64,000 nucleotides of DNA from Phoma sp. XZ068. Taxonomy: Eukaryota > Ascomycota > Dothideomycetes > Pleosporales > Didymellaceae. This document shows positions 1-11,615 of this stretch, piece after piece (within the stretch, counting starts at the first letter, position 1; each line of letters opens with the position of its first letter). The stretch spans positions 806,001-870,000 of the forward strand of contig RBKR01000016.1 of NCBI GenBank assembly GCA_004835665.1, written 5' to 3'. The position numbers and the translations under genes were made by a program. Under the pieces are notes generated by a model. The model saw only the letters and a program-made list of their open reading frames with translations, ran no database searches and had not been told where the DNA came from.

Positions 1-3000
1 CACTTCAGATCCTGCAGTCACTTGGCGGTCTGGTATGCCGCGCAACATGCACTGCAAAAGTGCTTAGTGCTCGCCAGCCAACAGTTTCACTAAGCGCATC
101 TATTCCTGGCTCAGTCGCAACAGTCGAGAGTGCATTGAGGGAGGAGCCACGCCTAGATGATAGCGGCGGCATCTCCGAGCTCAAGAATCTGTGTATTTCG
201 TTTAACTGACTCCTTGATCACAGACAAAGACGTTGGCCTGGTGTCGCCTTTATGCAAGGAATGCAACCATCTCCGTTTCTACGCCACCAGCAGTCTGCAG
301 CCATATGCAACCTTTCATTAGTGCTCATCAACCTTCCTTCTTGATTGAGTGGGGAGTTTGCACGTGGTTCAAACATTTTGACACGAGACAGACCATCAGT
401 GCAGGCAGTTTTCGCGGTTCCAGTGGCGACTTCCGGAGGCTACAGCGGAATTCACGATACACTTCCAAATGATGTGTCTGACCCTCTTCGAAATTGTGGC
501 TTCGTCTGTCAAGCAGCCTGTTGGATCCGCCCGTTATTGATCAGCTAGGTGGTCTATGCAGGAACGTGGAGCGAACAGTCAGGCCATTTCAGCCACAAGT
601 GTGAGCTTCAGCCAATTTCCGACCGTCGGAGCCATCCGTGAGTAAAGCACCAAGATTGTAAAAACGTCCAGCTCTAGTAGCCGGTGATTATCCACAGGAA
701 TGACCAGCAGACGCCCACTGCAGGCGGTTTCAACCGTGTCTCTTGTCCTGAACTTAGTCATGAGCTAAGATCGACAGGCCAACCTCTTCTAAAGTCAACA
801 ATACGAATGTGGATAAATCAATCATGCACACTTCCTTGTGCGCTGTGATTGCAAATGCTGCGATCTGCGCACCGTCTCGCTGTTTCAATGCTTCGCCACA
901 GTGGAAATAAGCGCGGGTGACCGATTGTGTTTGCCCTAAACAGGGTGCTTCGAATCTCAGCCAGCCTAGATCAACGTTTTGCGAACGTTGTAGCGGATGA
1001 CGACTTACTTCCTCCCGGTGCGGGACATGTCATGCGGCGCGCAAACTCACAAACAAATGACAGAGTCATGGACGGGCGGCTCTTGAAGGCCGCGATGAGC
1101 CGAGGTACTGCACTACTATGCCACGCTCCAAGTTGAACGATATCACATATTTGCACCTGGCATACCCTGCAGGGCTTGCGACTCACATCGCCGTGAAAGT
1201 TAACTTGTTTCATATCGATTCTCACAGGAAGAGGGGTCATTGACCCCATCGAGCTTGTCTCGCATATTGGCCTTATGTCCTTGCCACGTGGGATATCTCA
1301 CAGAAACTTCAACCTACTGTGAACGATGCACATACCCCAGCTGACCAACAGTTCACCAAAGTTTTGACCAACATCTGCACGGAGAACCGCGCAATTCCCC
1401 ACTCAGAAGAGTGAGTGGCCTGATCTCTACGAATGCAGCGACTTCCTGCATGCCATACCCCTTAGTCCAGACGGGAAAGCATCTCAGTCACATCTCGTGA
1501 CTGATCGGCCGGAACGCGGCGTTGTGAGCGAACCAATACGTTGGAGAAAGTCACCTCGAAACGGGGACTATCAAACTTGCTCTCGATGGCTAGGAGTGAT
1601 CCCGATATCGCGACGGCTTCCGTATCTAGGCCTAATTGTCCTAATGAGTGGGTTTACGGCAACAGAATTTGACCAAAGTGATCGTTTCCAGTTTCGTACG
1701 ATATTGACTGGTGCCAGCCCAATAAGATAGGTGGGAATATCGCACATCTCTCGTGTCTATCGCAGCCACTGAGATTTCATCGTCAGAACCTGCACACCTT
1801 GGCACATATGCAACTTGGTATGAGCAAGATTGCATCATCTAGAGCTCATCATCATGACTGCGGTGGCGTAGCCTTACCTGCGGCGATAGCCTTTGAAGGA
1901 CCGAGCCGAAGTGACTGGCTGAGAACTCGCAGCTCTCGTGTGCCCCTCACGGGAGCTGGGGGCCAGCTTTTTGTGCTGAGGCAGAGGAAGTCATCACATC
2001 TGATGCCTCTGCTCATGCTGCTTGACTATGTGTGAATCTCTTTAGTATCCAACCGTACAACTTGCGACACCTCTGGCAGTCTCTCTGCGACTTGTGCCGA
2101 TGGCTATGCTTGCAAAGATGCTGGTGGTTGAACTACACCCCACGAGAAGACCCAAATGTTTCCCTAAACCTGTAGTCCTAGAGTATGAGCACCGGGGAGA
2201 GAATCAACTCCCCCTGAGACACTTCAGACCACTTCATAATGGCTCATTCGTTACCTTAGCTGCGAAACCTGACCGAGACAGGTAATTTTTCGAAGAGATT
2301 TGAAACCCGTTGAAGCCGTTGAGCTTAGATCGCGAATGGGCCCTCACTCACAAGTAAGAACCAAGCCAGAGCCGCAACCGAGTAACCAATATACTGCAGG
2401 TCTTTTAAGCATCGTAGAGTTACCTCGAGCCCCGAAACCATCGCGTTGGGTGTTTGCGAGCTTTGACGAGAATTACACGACCGCCTGCTGTACGGAACGA
2501 TGACTCAAACACACAGGTCGTCTCGATCAAGATGATACTTGGAGATATTTGGATTAGGCTGGTTAGGCTATTCGTATATGACAAAGGAAGGCTACCTCGC
2601 CTCTAGAGAAAGGTGCTGCTCCTGACCCAAACGAAGCGATAATCGTTGACGAGTGGACAGCTCTTGCTGGGATTTGGTCGTATTCATTCTCTCGTTACCT
2701 TCCGTCCGTAATTGCTACACTCACGCGCGATTGTTACAAGAAGGGCTAATAAGGAGTTTGTTGTATCGTGGAGGTTCTATTCCCTCAACACCATGCTGAC
2801 CGTCCCAAAACGATCATGTCCTCGAGGCCTCCCTCAAAACATTCGCATCGCTCCAACCGATATCATCGCTACCTTGATACAAATAACCTACACATGACCT
2901 ACACTGATGGTCAAAGAACATAACGACGCCGAGAATAGATACTATTTGAACATGAAGGAGGTATACTCGCCTAAATCAGAGGTCGTCTGATACAATTTTG

Positions 3001-4840
3001 CCTTGGTTATATCAACCGACGCTTCTCAGTAATAGGGCAAAGCGGTAAGAAAACAAACTTCAATGCTCATTTCAGTCCAAGATGCTGTGAGACAAACAGC
3101 CTTCGGTTTGTACTAGGATCAGCACCGTCTCCAGCTGTCCGCTTGGTCGTTGAACGCACAGCACTGCAATCACTGCTGAACGAGTCAATGTAAATTCCAA
3201 CCCACTGCTATTAGGATTCAGTGGCTCGGGTTCCATGGACCCCTCACCTCGTGAGTCTAAGTACCGCTTTAACGTTACGTCGATTCATCAACACGTCCAC
3301 ACGGTCGAATATGGTAAATCCATACATAGGGAAAGGCTTGTCTGTCCCTGATTCACTCAATAACCGAAGCAGTGGTGTAGTTGGCAGAACGCAGAGTCTG
3401 GGCTCGACGGCGGCAACGCCAGCCTATAGACCCAGGCTGGATGAAGCGACTACAAAAGGCACAAAGCCTGTAAGAGTGCGGATGCGACATCTCTAGGCCT
3501 GACAGTGAAGATTCTGCCCTCCATCTGGGTGTCGGGTACCTCAAATCTTGGATATCCTGCACTCGTCTCTGAATCTCATCCCTATTGCTATCTCAGCTAC
3601 ATCTCCGTACTCTCGTCCCTCGACCACCACATGTTTTCCTGTTCCCCGTGAGTAAATATGCGTGAAACATCGGCACTCCTTGAAATTTTCTAATAGTAAT
3701 CCTCCAAAGAGTCCAAAAAAAAAAGTCATACTGATATTACACCAGGGTATACTGCATAAAATCCTCAACTAAACTACCAAGGTACATAACGAAGCCACAA
3801 CATCTCCCTTCAACCCTCCACCCACCCCGTACCCCACCACAGCTAACCTTCCTCACTAGCCCACAATCAGCTCCGCTCATACCGCAGTTACACCTCACGA
3901 ACGCGATACCCCTCTGTACCACCCAGGATCTCCACACCCCAGCAACCACACCCTCTCTTTTGAAGTCTTTGGAAGGAGAAATGGACTCAATCACCAGCAG
4001 AAGTGTGCACTTCACCACGCATTCACACACCCATCTGCAGCGATTTCGTTGAATAAAGACACACTACATCTACAAGACCCAGACGTTATTCGAGAAAATG
4101 CTATATCAAATCCCGGCACATCGGTACAAACAGTCCGCTCTATTGTTTCAAGTGATGCAGTGCCAAGGAGGATATCGGTATAGCGTAACAAGCATATTGT
4201 ATCCAATGTCTCGATAAAAAAATCCAGGGGCTAAAGTGTATATAGTGGGACTGGTATGTATTACGCACCCCTGTGTATATTATATGACCCTGGATATAGT
4301 ATATACCCCTGTACATTCACTACATACGTAATACGTAAGTACGTAGTAGAACTAAAGAACAAGTTAGCGATTAATGTACCTTCCACTATAGCATACTACA
4401 CCAGCACCCCCTGCTCGGGTGTCCAGCGTCCAAAGCAGCCAGGAAAATTGGAAAATTTGTCGTTGACTAGGTGCCCCTGTTTTTCTGGCCCGATGTTGAG
4501 GTCTGTGTGCTAGTTGTTGGTTAGCTTGTACTGATGTAGTAGTTTCTGACAAAGGAGTGGATATAAGATGGGTTTTGAGCTACTTGGAAGCTCAAAGTAG
4601 GGATAAGACGCTAGGCACTGGAGGTGTATGTTGTTATAGTAGAAATCTTTTTCATTGTACTGCACCAACCCCTCCCATCGTAGTAGCGCCGTATAAAAAT
4701 ACAGAGCCGTGTAGAATTATACGACAAAACTATTTTCTTACAGGACTTAGATTCAGAATCACAAGATATCCTCATCCAATACCCCACCACAAGATCACGA
4801 AGACTCTGGCTTCTTCACCATGACACGCGCCCACAAGTTC

Positions 4841-4885
4841 CTTCCCTTCCCTTCCCTTCCCTTCCCTTCCCTTCCCTTCCCTTCC
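4841..4885. repeat. (CTTCC)9 microsatellite
   Basis: Nine uninterrupted copies of the pentamer CTTCC. The frames that cross it read as KGREG repeats on the minus strand, which is a compositional artefact and not a protein. Confidence 0.95.
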
Positions 4886-5160
4886 TACATCTTCCCACAC
4901 CACGCATCCACGCATGAGACACATGGGTGAGATAAACGCGACCGGACGAGACATGCGCCTCCCGCAATACCCAAGCAGTTGGAAAATACGAATACACATA
5001 CGCGTACGCATCACAGTTCATACCCAGAGCACGGTCGGAGGTTGAGTAGTGCAGTGTCTCGGGGTCGTGGTCGTTACGGCCGCAGGAAGTGCGGAGTGCA
5101 TTTACTACATACACCCGGAAGACTGGACGCTGAGGGATATACCTAGCGATACAGGGATTC

Positions 5161-5187
5161 TCGATTCGATTCGATTCGATTCGATTC
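5161..5187. repeat. (TCGAT)5 microsatellite
   Basis: Five tandem copies of TCGAT plus a partial unit, in non-coding DNA about 480 bp downstream of the stop codon of the kinase gene. Confidence 0.9.
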
Positions 5188-5494
5188 GGTTATATAGAGT
5201 TGAAATGTGCTCACAGTGATTGAGCTGGAATTGGAGTGTTTTAAGCTATATGACAACGACGAGAGTGAGGTGTGACTATTCGTCGCGTTCCAAGGACACG
5301 AACGTGATGTGATATGTAAGTTCCTCTTGTGTCATCAAGGGTTATGAATGTCACTTTATTGGCTACCGAGAAGTCAGGAAGAGGAGGTGAATCTTTCACG
5401 ACTGGGTTGTGTGTTCTCAAAAGAAGAAGAAGAAGAATTTAATATTCCCCACTACCATCTCATGTATATAAATGCTTCGAACCAAGCCAAGCCC

Positions 5495-5514
5495 GCTCAG
5501 CTCAGCTCAGCTCA
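5495..5514. repeat. (GCTCA)4 microsatellite
   Basis: Four perfect GCTCA units. They are followed at about 5526-5584 by an imperfect tract of CCAT/CAAT tetramers. Both lie in the 3' flank of the kinase gene. Confidence 0.85.
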
Positions 5515-5668
5515 TTCATGCAATTGCACCCATCAATCCACCCATCCACCCATCCACCCAACCATCAATCCATCAATCAATCCCCAATTCGTACAAATCC
5601 AGTAACCCATAACGCCCACACGCCAAGTCTTCATGTATATATGCTCGCCAACCAACCAACCAACCCAA

Positions 5669-8267
5669 TCACGCCCCACCACCAACCGGCGTCCCACTCC
5701 GACTAATCCTCGTAGTAACACTCCCCGAGCTATTATTCCTCGGCACAGGCGTACTACTCCGACTCCTCTCGCGCTCGCGCTCGCGGTCCTCAATCTTAAC
5801 GCGTTCCCGCGCCTCTTCGACAAGCCGCTTAGCTTCGCGCACATTACGCATGGTACGACCTAATTTCCCCTCCTTACCCTCCTGCAGTTTCTGCAGTTCG
5901 CCGCGCGCTTCGATGTCTTCTTTTGTTTTCTTGACAAAGTCTTTAAAGCCGCCTTTGAGGCCGCGGCCGAGGTCTTTGCCGTCGTCGAAGACGCAGTCGC
6001 TGTCGCGGATGCGTTTGATGTCTTCGACGCGGCGGGTGAGGTAGAGGGTGGGGCGGCGGTGTTGGTCTTTTCTTTGGGCGATGATGCGTTGGACTTCTTC
6101 TTCGTAGGCAGCTTCGTAGACGTTGATGTCGACGTTTGAGGGCGATTCAGAGACGAAGAAGGTGTCTTCGGCTGCGGATTCCTCGCCGGTGCCAATGTTG
6201 AGGAATAATGTGTCTTCGAGGGGGTCGTGGGCGTGGCCTTTGCCAATTGGTGTTGAGGGCCCTGATGATAATGTGTTGGGCGTGTGGATTGAGGGTGCTG
6301 CGGAGGGACGTTGGGACATGTTGTCGTGTATCACAGTGGCATCAGTAGGGCTTAGTGAATTGGGAGCATTTGCCCTGGTGATGGTCGCGCGTTTTGGGGC
6401 GGGTTGTGTAGCGAACGCTTCTTGACGGAAGCCTGTACGCGTTAGCAATATTACGATACGGTTTCTGCGCACTTACGCTCGTGGATGTCGATATCTCGAT
6501 GCACCCCTTCTGCGACGAGCACCCCTTCCACGGGCTGTCGGTTATCGGTATCCTGGGATTTCGACTTCCGTAACGCCGAGGGCCTCATAGACAATGGCGG
6601 CTGTACGATTCTTGACGCATTACCAAGTATCCCCTCAAGGCGCTCTGGCCTCCGCCTGAAGAGGAGTTGCTTGAAACGCTTTACCGCTTGTACCTATCCG
6701 ATATCAGTACTGTCTTCACCTCTACGAACCACTGAACTTACCACTGTCACGAGATGACCCATGTTTCCGGTAATGGCAGCATTGACTTCTTCATCAGTGG
6801 GCGGTTCTATGATAATGGCGACGTTGTCGGACTTAGGTAGTAGAGGGTCGGCACCTTGTCGTGTGACCCAAGGGTGTACCTAGACCTGTCAGTGAGATGC
6901 ACAGATATTGAGGGCAGACACGTACTCGAAGTTGCTCCATGTTTATCCGCTTCTTTGGGTCTTTATCCAGCAGTCGAAGGAGGAGGTCCTTGAGCTGGTC
7001 GTTGCAGTCACTGTCGAATTCGACCTTGTCCATTCGTATTGCCTGGTACAGCTCAATCATGCCGTGCTTCTCGAACGGTATCCGGCCGAATAAGAGACAG
7101 TATAATGTGCAGCCCATGGACCAGATATCGGCCGCTCTGCCAGAAACGTGACCGTGCTTGGCAACACACAGCTCTGGCGGCATGAAGGCTGGCGACCCAG
7201 CCGACTTGGCCGTCTTCATCTCCCCGTCCTTGTCGAACATTTCTGAGACGCCAAAGTCGACAATCTTGAGCACGTCGTCTTCTGTCACGAGGCAGTTGTC
7301 GGGCTTGATGTCACGGTGGATGATGCCCTGCGCGTGGACTGTACTACGAGTTAGCACAGCTCGTGCTCGTTCACTGCCATGACGTACGGTACTCGAGGCC
7401 GAGGATCATGTCTCGCAGCCAACACCGACACTGCTCTTCGCTGTATGGATCTGCGCGCTCCTCGAGGCCAACCTGCATGACTACGCCCTTTTTGCACATC
7501 TCCATGACCATGTAGAGCGAGTCTTCCTCTGGGTCGTCGAGCACTTCGATGAGTGACACCAGATTGGGGTGGTTGAGCTTCTTCATAATGGCAATCTCCT
7601 CCTTGATCAGCTCAAAGGCATTGTTCTCGCCCTCGGTCGACGAGTGGCGGTGCAGCGGCGAATTGAAGCCTATGCCGGCGGGCAGGGCGCGGCGTCGGTT
7701 GCTGGGGCGGCGGAGCAGGTTCGACTGGGCGCGTTTGCGCAGGCGCGACTTGGAGAACTCCTTGACGGCGTACTCCTGGCCATACTGGTCGACGGCGAGG
7801 TGGACGGCGCCAAAGGAGCCGCGGCCAATCTCCTGCTTGATCAGGTACTGGTTGATGCGGTGCTGGGCGGTGCCGTCGTCCTCGCTGTTGCTGTACTCGG
7901 AGCGGGCATTGAGGGTTTCCTGGGGGCGGTTAACGGCGAGGGTGGCAGCGGCGCGCAGGACCGTACCTTGACCCGGCGGGTGCTCGAGGCGGCTCGGCGG
8001 TGGTGTCGGAGCGGGCTCTGGTATGCGGGCGTGGACCTGGGCATCTTGTCAGCACCTCGGCGGGGCAGCATTGATGCGCGAGCGCTGGGCGGCGGACATG
8101 TACTTGACGGGCGCTGGGCGAGCGTCGTCGGGGGCGGCGGGGACGTCGAGGGTGGGGCGCGAGGTGTACAGGCCAGGATGGGCCGGGCTGCTGGTGCGCG
8201 GGCTGGCGGCGTGCGGCGTCGACGGGGCGGGAGTCGTGTCGGCGGGGTGCTCAGGCGGATGCGACAT
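5669..8267 (-). CDS. CaMKK/Ssp1-type serine/threonine protein kinase
   Basis: Upstream kinase of the calmodulin-kinase-kinase family (fission yeast Ssp1, fungal CmkC), which phosphorylates AMPK/SNF1- and CaMK-type kinases. Exons on the minus strand: 8267-7388, 7338-6926, 6879-6742, 6693-6477, 6432-5669; introns are 44-49 nt. Visible motifs are the glycine loop GRGSFGAVHLA, the VKEF lysine, an Arg/Pro-rich insert typical of CaMKKs between that lysine and helix C, HRDIKPDN, DFG, and a SAGSPAFMPPE activation segment. The tail is Ser/Arg-rich with an acidic and basic coiled stretch. The N-terminus is uncertain: the frame from ATG 8267 meets an in-frame TGA at 8049-8051 before the kinase domain. 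A further intron (acceptor CCCAG ending at 8037, possible weak donor at 8108) would remove it and give about 779 residues. Confidence 0.88.
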
Positions 8268-8819
8268 GTGTGCTACAGGTCGGAGGGATAAGGGCGGAGG
8301 CGATGGGCACGACTAGACGAGGAATAATATGGGGAAAGCTAGGTCGTCGACTGCTAGCTCGAGGCACTCGGTGAGGAGAGCGCTGCTCTACGCCGCCGCG
8401 AGGGCCCTGCACCTGCACGCCGACCAAGACGGGACTGCGAGGGGCAGCCTCTGCGCAGGAATCCCTTCAGCCTCACCCTCCATGGCCGCCGTGCAGCACC
8501 TCTTGAGCCACCGCAGCGTCCTGTCCCGCGTCACCGCAGCTTGGCGAACGACCCCACAGCAACGACATGGCCGCACCCTGCACGGGAGCCTAGCCTGTGA
8601 TTCGCCGGCTGCTTGAGCCTCCTTCACCATGTCGCCCTGAACATGGCGTGTATTGTATTTTGAGTAATTATACCACAGCGAGGAATTGTACCATACCGCC
8701 GCCCGCAACGCCCGTTCTGGAGCTGTCGGCAGAGCTGCATCCCTGAGCTACCCCTCGGCTAGCGCACGTGCCTGGCCCTTCATCAACCTCGCCTTCACCG
8801 CCCGCCGCCGTCCGCCACG
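8268..8819. promoter_or_regulatory. Divergent intergenic region, kinase/BET5
   Basis: About 550 bp between divergent start codons, so it should hold both promoters. It is GC-rich and its open frames are shadows. I saw no specific operator. Confidence 0.5.
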
Positions 8820-9434
8820 ATGGTGCTCTACAGCTTCTACATCTTCGACCGGCACAGTAAGCGCCCACTCCACGATATATAGCCCCTTCTAACCCCCCCT
8901 CTCCTATACACATACACTGCTCTCTAACGCCCCCCAGCGGAATGCATATACAGCCGGCGCTGGGCCCCGCGCCCCCTCTCCTCCTCCACCCCATCCACCA
9001 CCTCCAAAACCACCCGGCCCACCTCCAGCGCCTCCCTCACCTCCCCCCCCACCAATGACCTCCCCGGCGCACCCCCCACCCACAAAGGCCTCTCGCACGC
9101 CGACGACGAAAAGCTCATCTTCGGCCTCGTCTTCTCACTCCGCAACATGGTCACCAAGCTCGGCGGCAGCGACGACACATTCCTGTCCTACCGGACCGGC
9201 GAATACAAGCTGCACTACTACGAGACGCCGACGCGGATGAAGTTTGTCATGTTGACGGATACCAAAGTGCCGAATCTACGGCAGTACTTGTACCAGATCT
9301 GGGCGACGTTGTATGTCGAGTATGTGGTGAAGAATCCGTTGGCGCCGACGGAGCATCCGGGGGGTGTGGGTGTGAGTAATGAGTTGTTTGAGAGGGGGTT
9401 GGAGGCTTTTTTGGGGGCCGTGTTGCCTGCTTGA
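8820..9434 (+). CDS. BET5: TRAPP complex subunit BET5/TRAPPC1
   Basis: Small core subunit of the TRAPP tethering complexes, which act as the GEF for Rab1/Ypt1 in ER-Golgi and autophagy traffic. Exon 1 is 8820-8856 and exon 2 is 8938-9434, with an 81-nt intron; the product is 177 residues. It opens with MVLYSFYIFDRHTECIYSR, the longin-fold beginning typical of TRAPPC1. It continues after a Pro/Ser/Thr-rich insert with FGLVFSLRNMVTKL, the YKLHYYETPT stretch and FVMLTDTKVPNLRQYL, all characteristic of the family. Length fits the fungal orthologues, which carry the same kind of insert. The tiny first exon, with the intron interrupting the codon after FDRH, explains why the 5' end is easily missed. 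Confidence 0.93.
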
Positions 9435-9818
9435 GAGAGATGAATGGAAATGTGTTTGGCTGTGGATTGAAGGACGGCCAATGTAGCCCGAGGTGCGTAC
9501 AGAGTAGGGCTGCTGCGTCAGAGGCTTTGGAATAGCTTGCAAAGCTTGTTGTATGCTGGGCGATCTTGCGCTGGTGAGGTCAGGCCAAGCATGGCCTGAG
9601 GCGCGACTGAGGATGATGAACTGGAAAGCTTAAACTAAACTCGAACAACATTATACCAACAATTCAACCAGATTAATACTACTACAGCTTGCATGAGACA
9701 TGTACATTTGAAATGTGGATCATTCATTCATAAGTCTACGAACCCTCGACACGGGTATAGAAGGTCTACCTTTTGATATCCAAACGCCCAGAAATGCAAC
9801 ACTTCCAACACTGAATCC
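9435..9818. other. Convergent 3' intergenic region
   Basis: About 380 bp between the convergent stop codons of BET5 and LTV1. It is AT-rich in its second half and must contain both polyadenylation regions. No gene seen. Confidence 0.5.
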
Positions 9819-11391
9819 TCAGATAAACTGCGCCTTCTGAGCTCCATACCGCTGCTGCGTCCTATCGCTCATCCTCGCCTTGCCCAGCCCGCTCCTCACC
9901 TCATCCAGCTGCTCCATACCCGTCGCAACCTTGCCCTTGCGCACGTGCCTCCCCGCTTTACCGACAGTCATATGGTTCCCCAAGAAATCATCCATGATGC
10001 TGTCGAAGTCGCTTCTCAGCGGGGGCGCCTCGCTGCTGGACCACTGGCTCATGCCCGTCATGCCGGACATTTTGGAGAGGCCGGACATTTTCGACATGCC
10101 TGAGACCATGGACGCGTCGTCGGGGAAGTCGAAGCCGTCGTCGGCGTACTCTTCTTCGATCTTCTCGAAGCGCTCGTCCAGCAGGGAGAGGGCGTCGGTT
10201 CGGTGCAGTGCCGAGGATGACATGGAGTATCCCGATGTGCTTGTCAGTGCGCCCTTGCGCTTCTTGCGCCGTCCGCCAGTGGTCAGAGCAGATGCGCCGG
10301 TCATGATCGAGGACTGCATGTCGCTTGGTGCAGCGGCTTTGGGGGCTTTGCTGGCTTTGACGTCGTTCTTGAACTTCTTGAATTCCTCCATGTAGGCCAT
10401 GTCACCTGCATCGGCGAGCGGTGGCGCCTCGTCCGGCGCTGGTAGCTCGCCTGGCTCAAGAGGCTGTGCGGGTTTGGGCTTCTGAGATGGCGAGGAGGCG
10501 CGGACGGTGTCGTCTGACTCCCAGCCTTCGTCGTCTTCGTCCAGGAAGCGGTCCAGTGTGTCGCGGTCCGCGTCGAACTGACCGGCAGCTTCGAATTCGC
10601 GCTGGTTCAGCTCGAACCCGTCTTGTTGGAGGGAGTCGAAGATGTCTTCATCATCATCTACGTAGGCCTCATCCTCAAGGGCCTCGAGCACTTCTCGTAG
10701 TCGCGGATCCATGTCCGGTTGGAATCCTGCCAGCGCGTCTGGAATGTTCTGCTGGTCCTGGTATGTGGTTTTGCGCACAAACTCAGAGGGTGCCATATCC
10801 TCGCCGAAGACATCACTGACGTTGCTGACGCTGCTGTTCATGCTGTAGCCAGCGTCGCTTTGCCTCTCGTCCAGCGAGGCGTTCTTCAGCGCATCTGCCA
10901 GGTCGAACTTGTCCTTGCCTTTCTTCTTGTCTTCTTTGGCCTCGACAAAGTATGCGTCTCCTCCACCAGCGTTCAGGTCACGCATGTGCTGCATGTAGTC
11001 GTACTTGCTGTCGTCGTAGAAGATGCCGTAGTTCGCAGCCTCACCCTCGTTCTCTCGTACTCGGTCCCCATACTCGCTCTCTAGATCTCCTCTTGACTTG
11101 ATCTTGCTCCGTCCGGTTGCTGAAGAGAACTGCGAGGCGCGCGAAGCGGAGGTATACTGTGATGCGCGTGAACTGCCGGCAGGCTCGTCGCCCTCGCGCA
11201 CATTGGCTGCCGCGGTCTCGGCGAAGACCATCTGTGGGGCATCTTCATCGTGGATTCGCGGGTCGTTTTGCGCACGGTGGACGAGACGGTAGTTGATCGC
11301 GGTCTTCTTGTCACTGGGTGGTGTTAGCGGGGTACTCAAATTTACCCGCAGACATAATATTTGCTGCTTACATGAACTTGCGGCGAGGCAT
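9819..11391 (-). CDS. LTV1: Ribosome biogenesis factor LTV1 (40S maturation)
   Basis: LTV1 binds pre-40S particles, helps Rps3/Rps20 assembly in the head and must be phosphorylated and released in the cytoplasm. Exons are 11391-11372 and 11313-9819, with a 58-nt intron; the product is 504 residues. The start MPRRKFIDKKTAINYRLVHR is the signature LTV1 N-terminus and is only visible when the 20-nt first exon is spliced on; the unspliced frame begins upstream with unrelated sequence. The middle is strongly acidic with many Ser/Gly/Met segments. The C-terminal part contains the DDGFDFPDDASMVS region and a basic GKAGRHVRKGK patch. Divergent from LSG1, another late ribosome-maturation factor. Confidence 0.95.
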
Positions 11392-11615
11392 TTTGGGCGG
11401 ATTTCGAATGTGTCGGACAAATCCAAGGAAGAACAGTGGCGGAGAATGGCAGTTGGGGGAAGGCGCGCTTACAAAGTACCCTCAAGTGCGCTTGAAGAAA
11501 TTAAAGTGGGCCGTGAATGACATCGCGGGGCAAATTTCAGTACAACCAAAATCACCCCTCACAGGCACACGACTGCCACAACACACCACACAGATATCCA
11601 CGCACAATCGCAAAG
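11392..11615. promoter_or_regulatory. Bidirectional promoter LTV1/LSG1
   Basis: Only 224 bp separate the start codons of the two divergent ribosome-biogenesis genes, so both promoters must lie here and probably share elements. I did not recognise a canonical ribosome-biogenesis motif. Confidence 0.65.

Larger units (their letters stand above)
1..5668. other. Gene-poor 5' region, no supported gene
   Basis: About 5.6 kb in which every open frame on both strands is under about 105 codons and none resembles a protein family I know. The first 3.5 kb is of mixed composition. 4200-4800 is visibly AT-rich with runs of TATA-like sequence, and the last kilobase carries satellites annotated separately. 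I see no terminal repeats, no reverse transcriptase or transposase motif and no telomere repeat. It could be an old, heavily mutated transposon or gene relic, or simply long intergenic DNA at a compartment boundary; the sequence alone does not decide. Confidence 0.6.

Noticed and set aside
4772..5114. Minus-strand frames with repeated Gly-Arg-Glu-Gly-Lys
   Set aside because: Produced entirely by the (CTTCC)9 satellite; no codon bias or homology outside it.
7569..8291. 240-codon plus-strand frame rich in Val/Gly/Ala
   Set aside because: Antisense shadow of the kinase domain and N-terminus, which carries clear kinase motifs on the minus strand.
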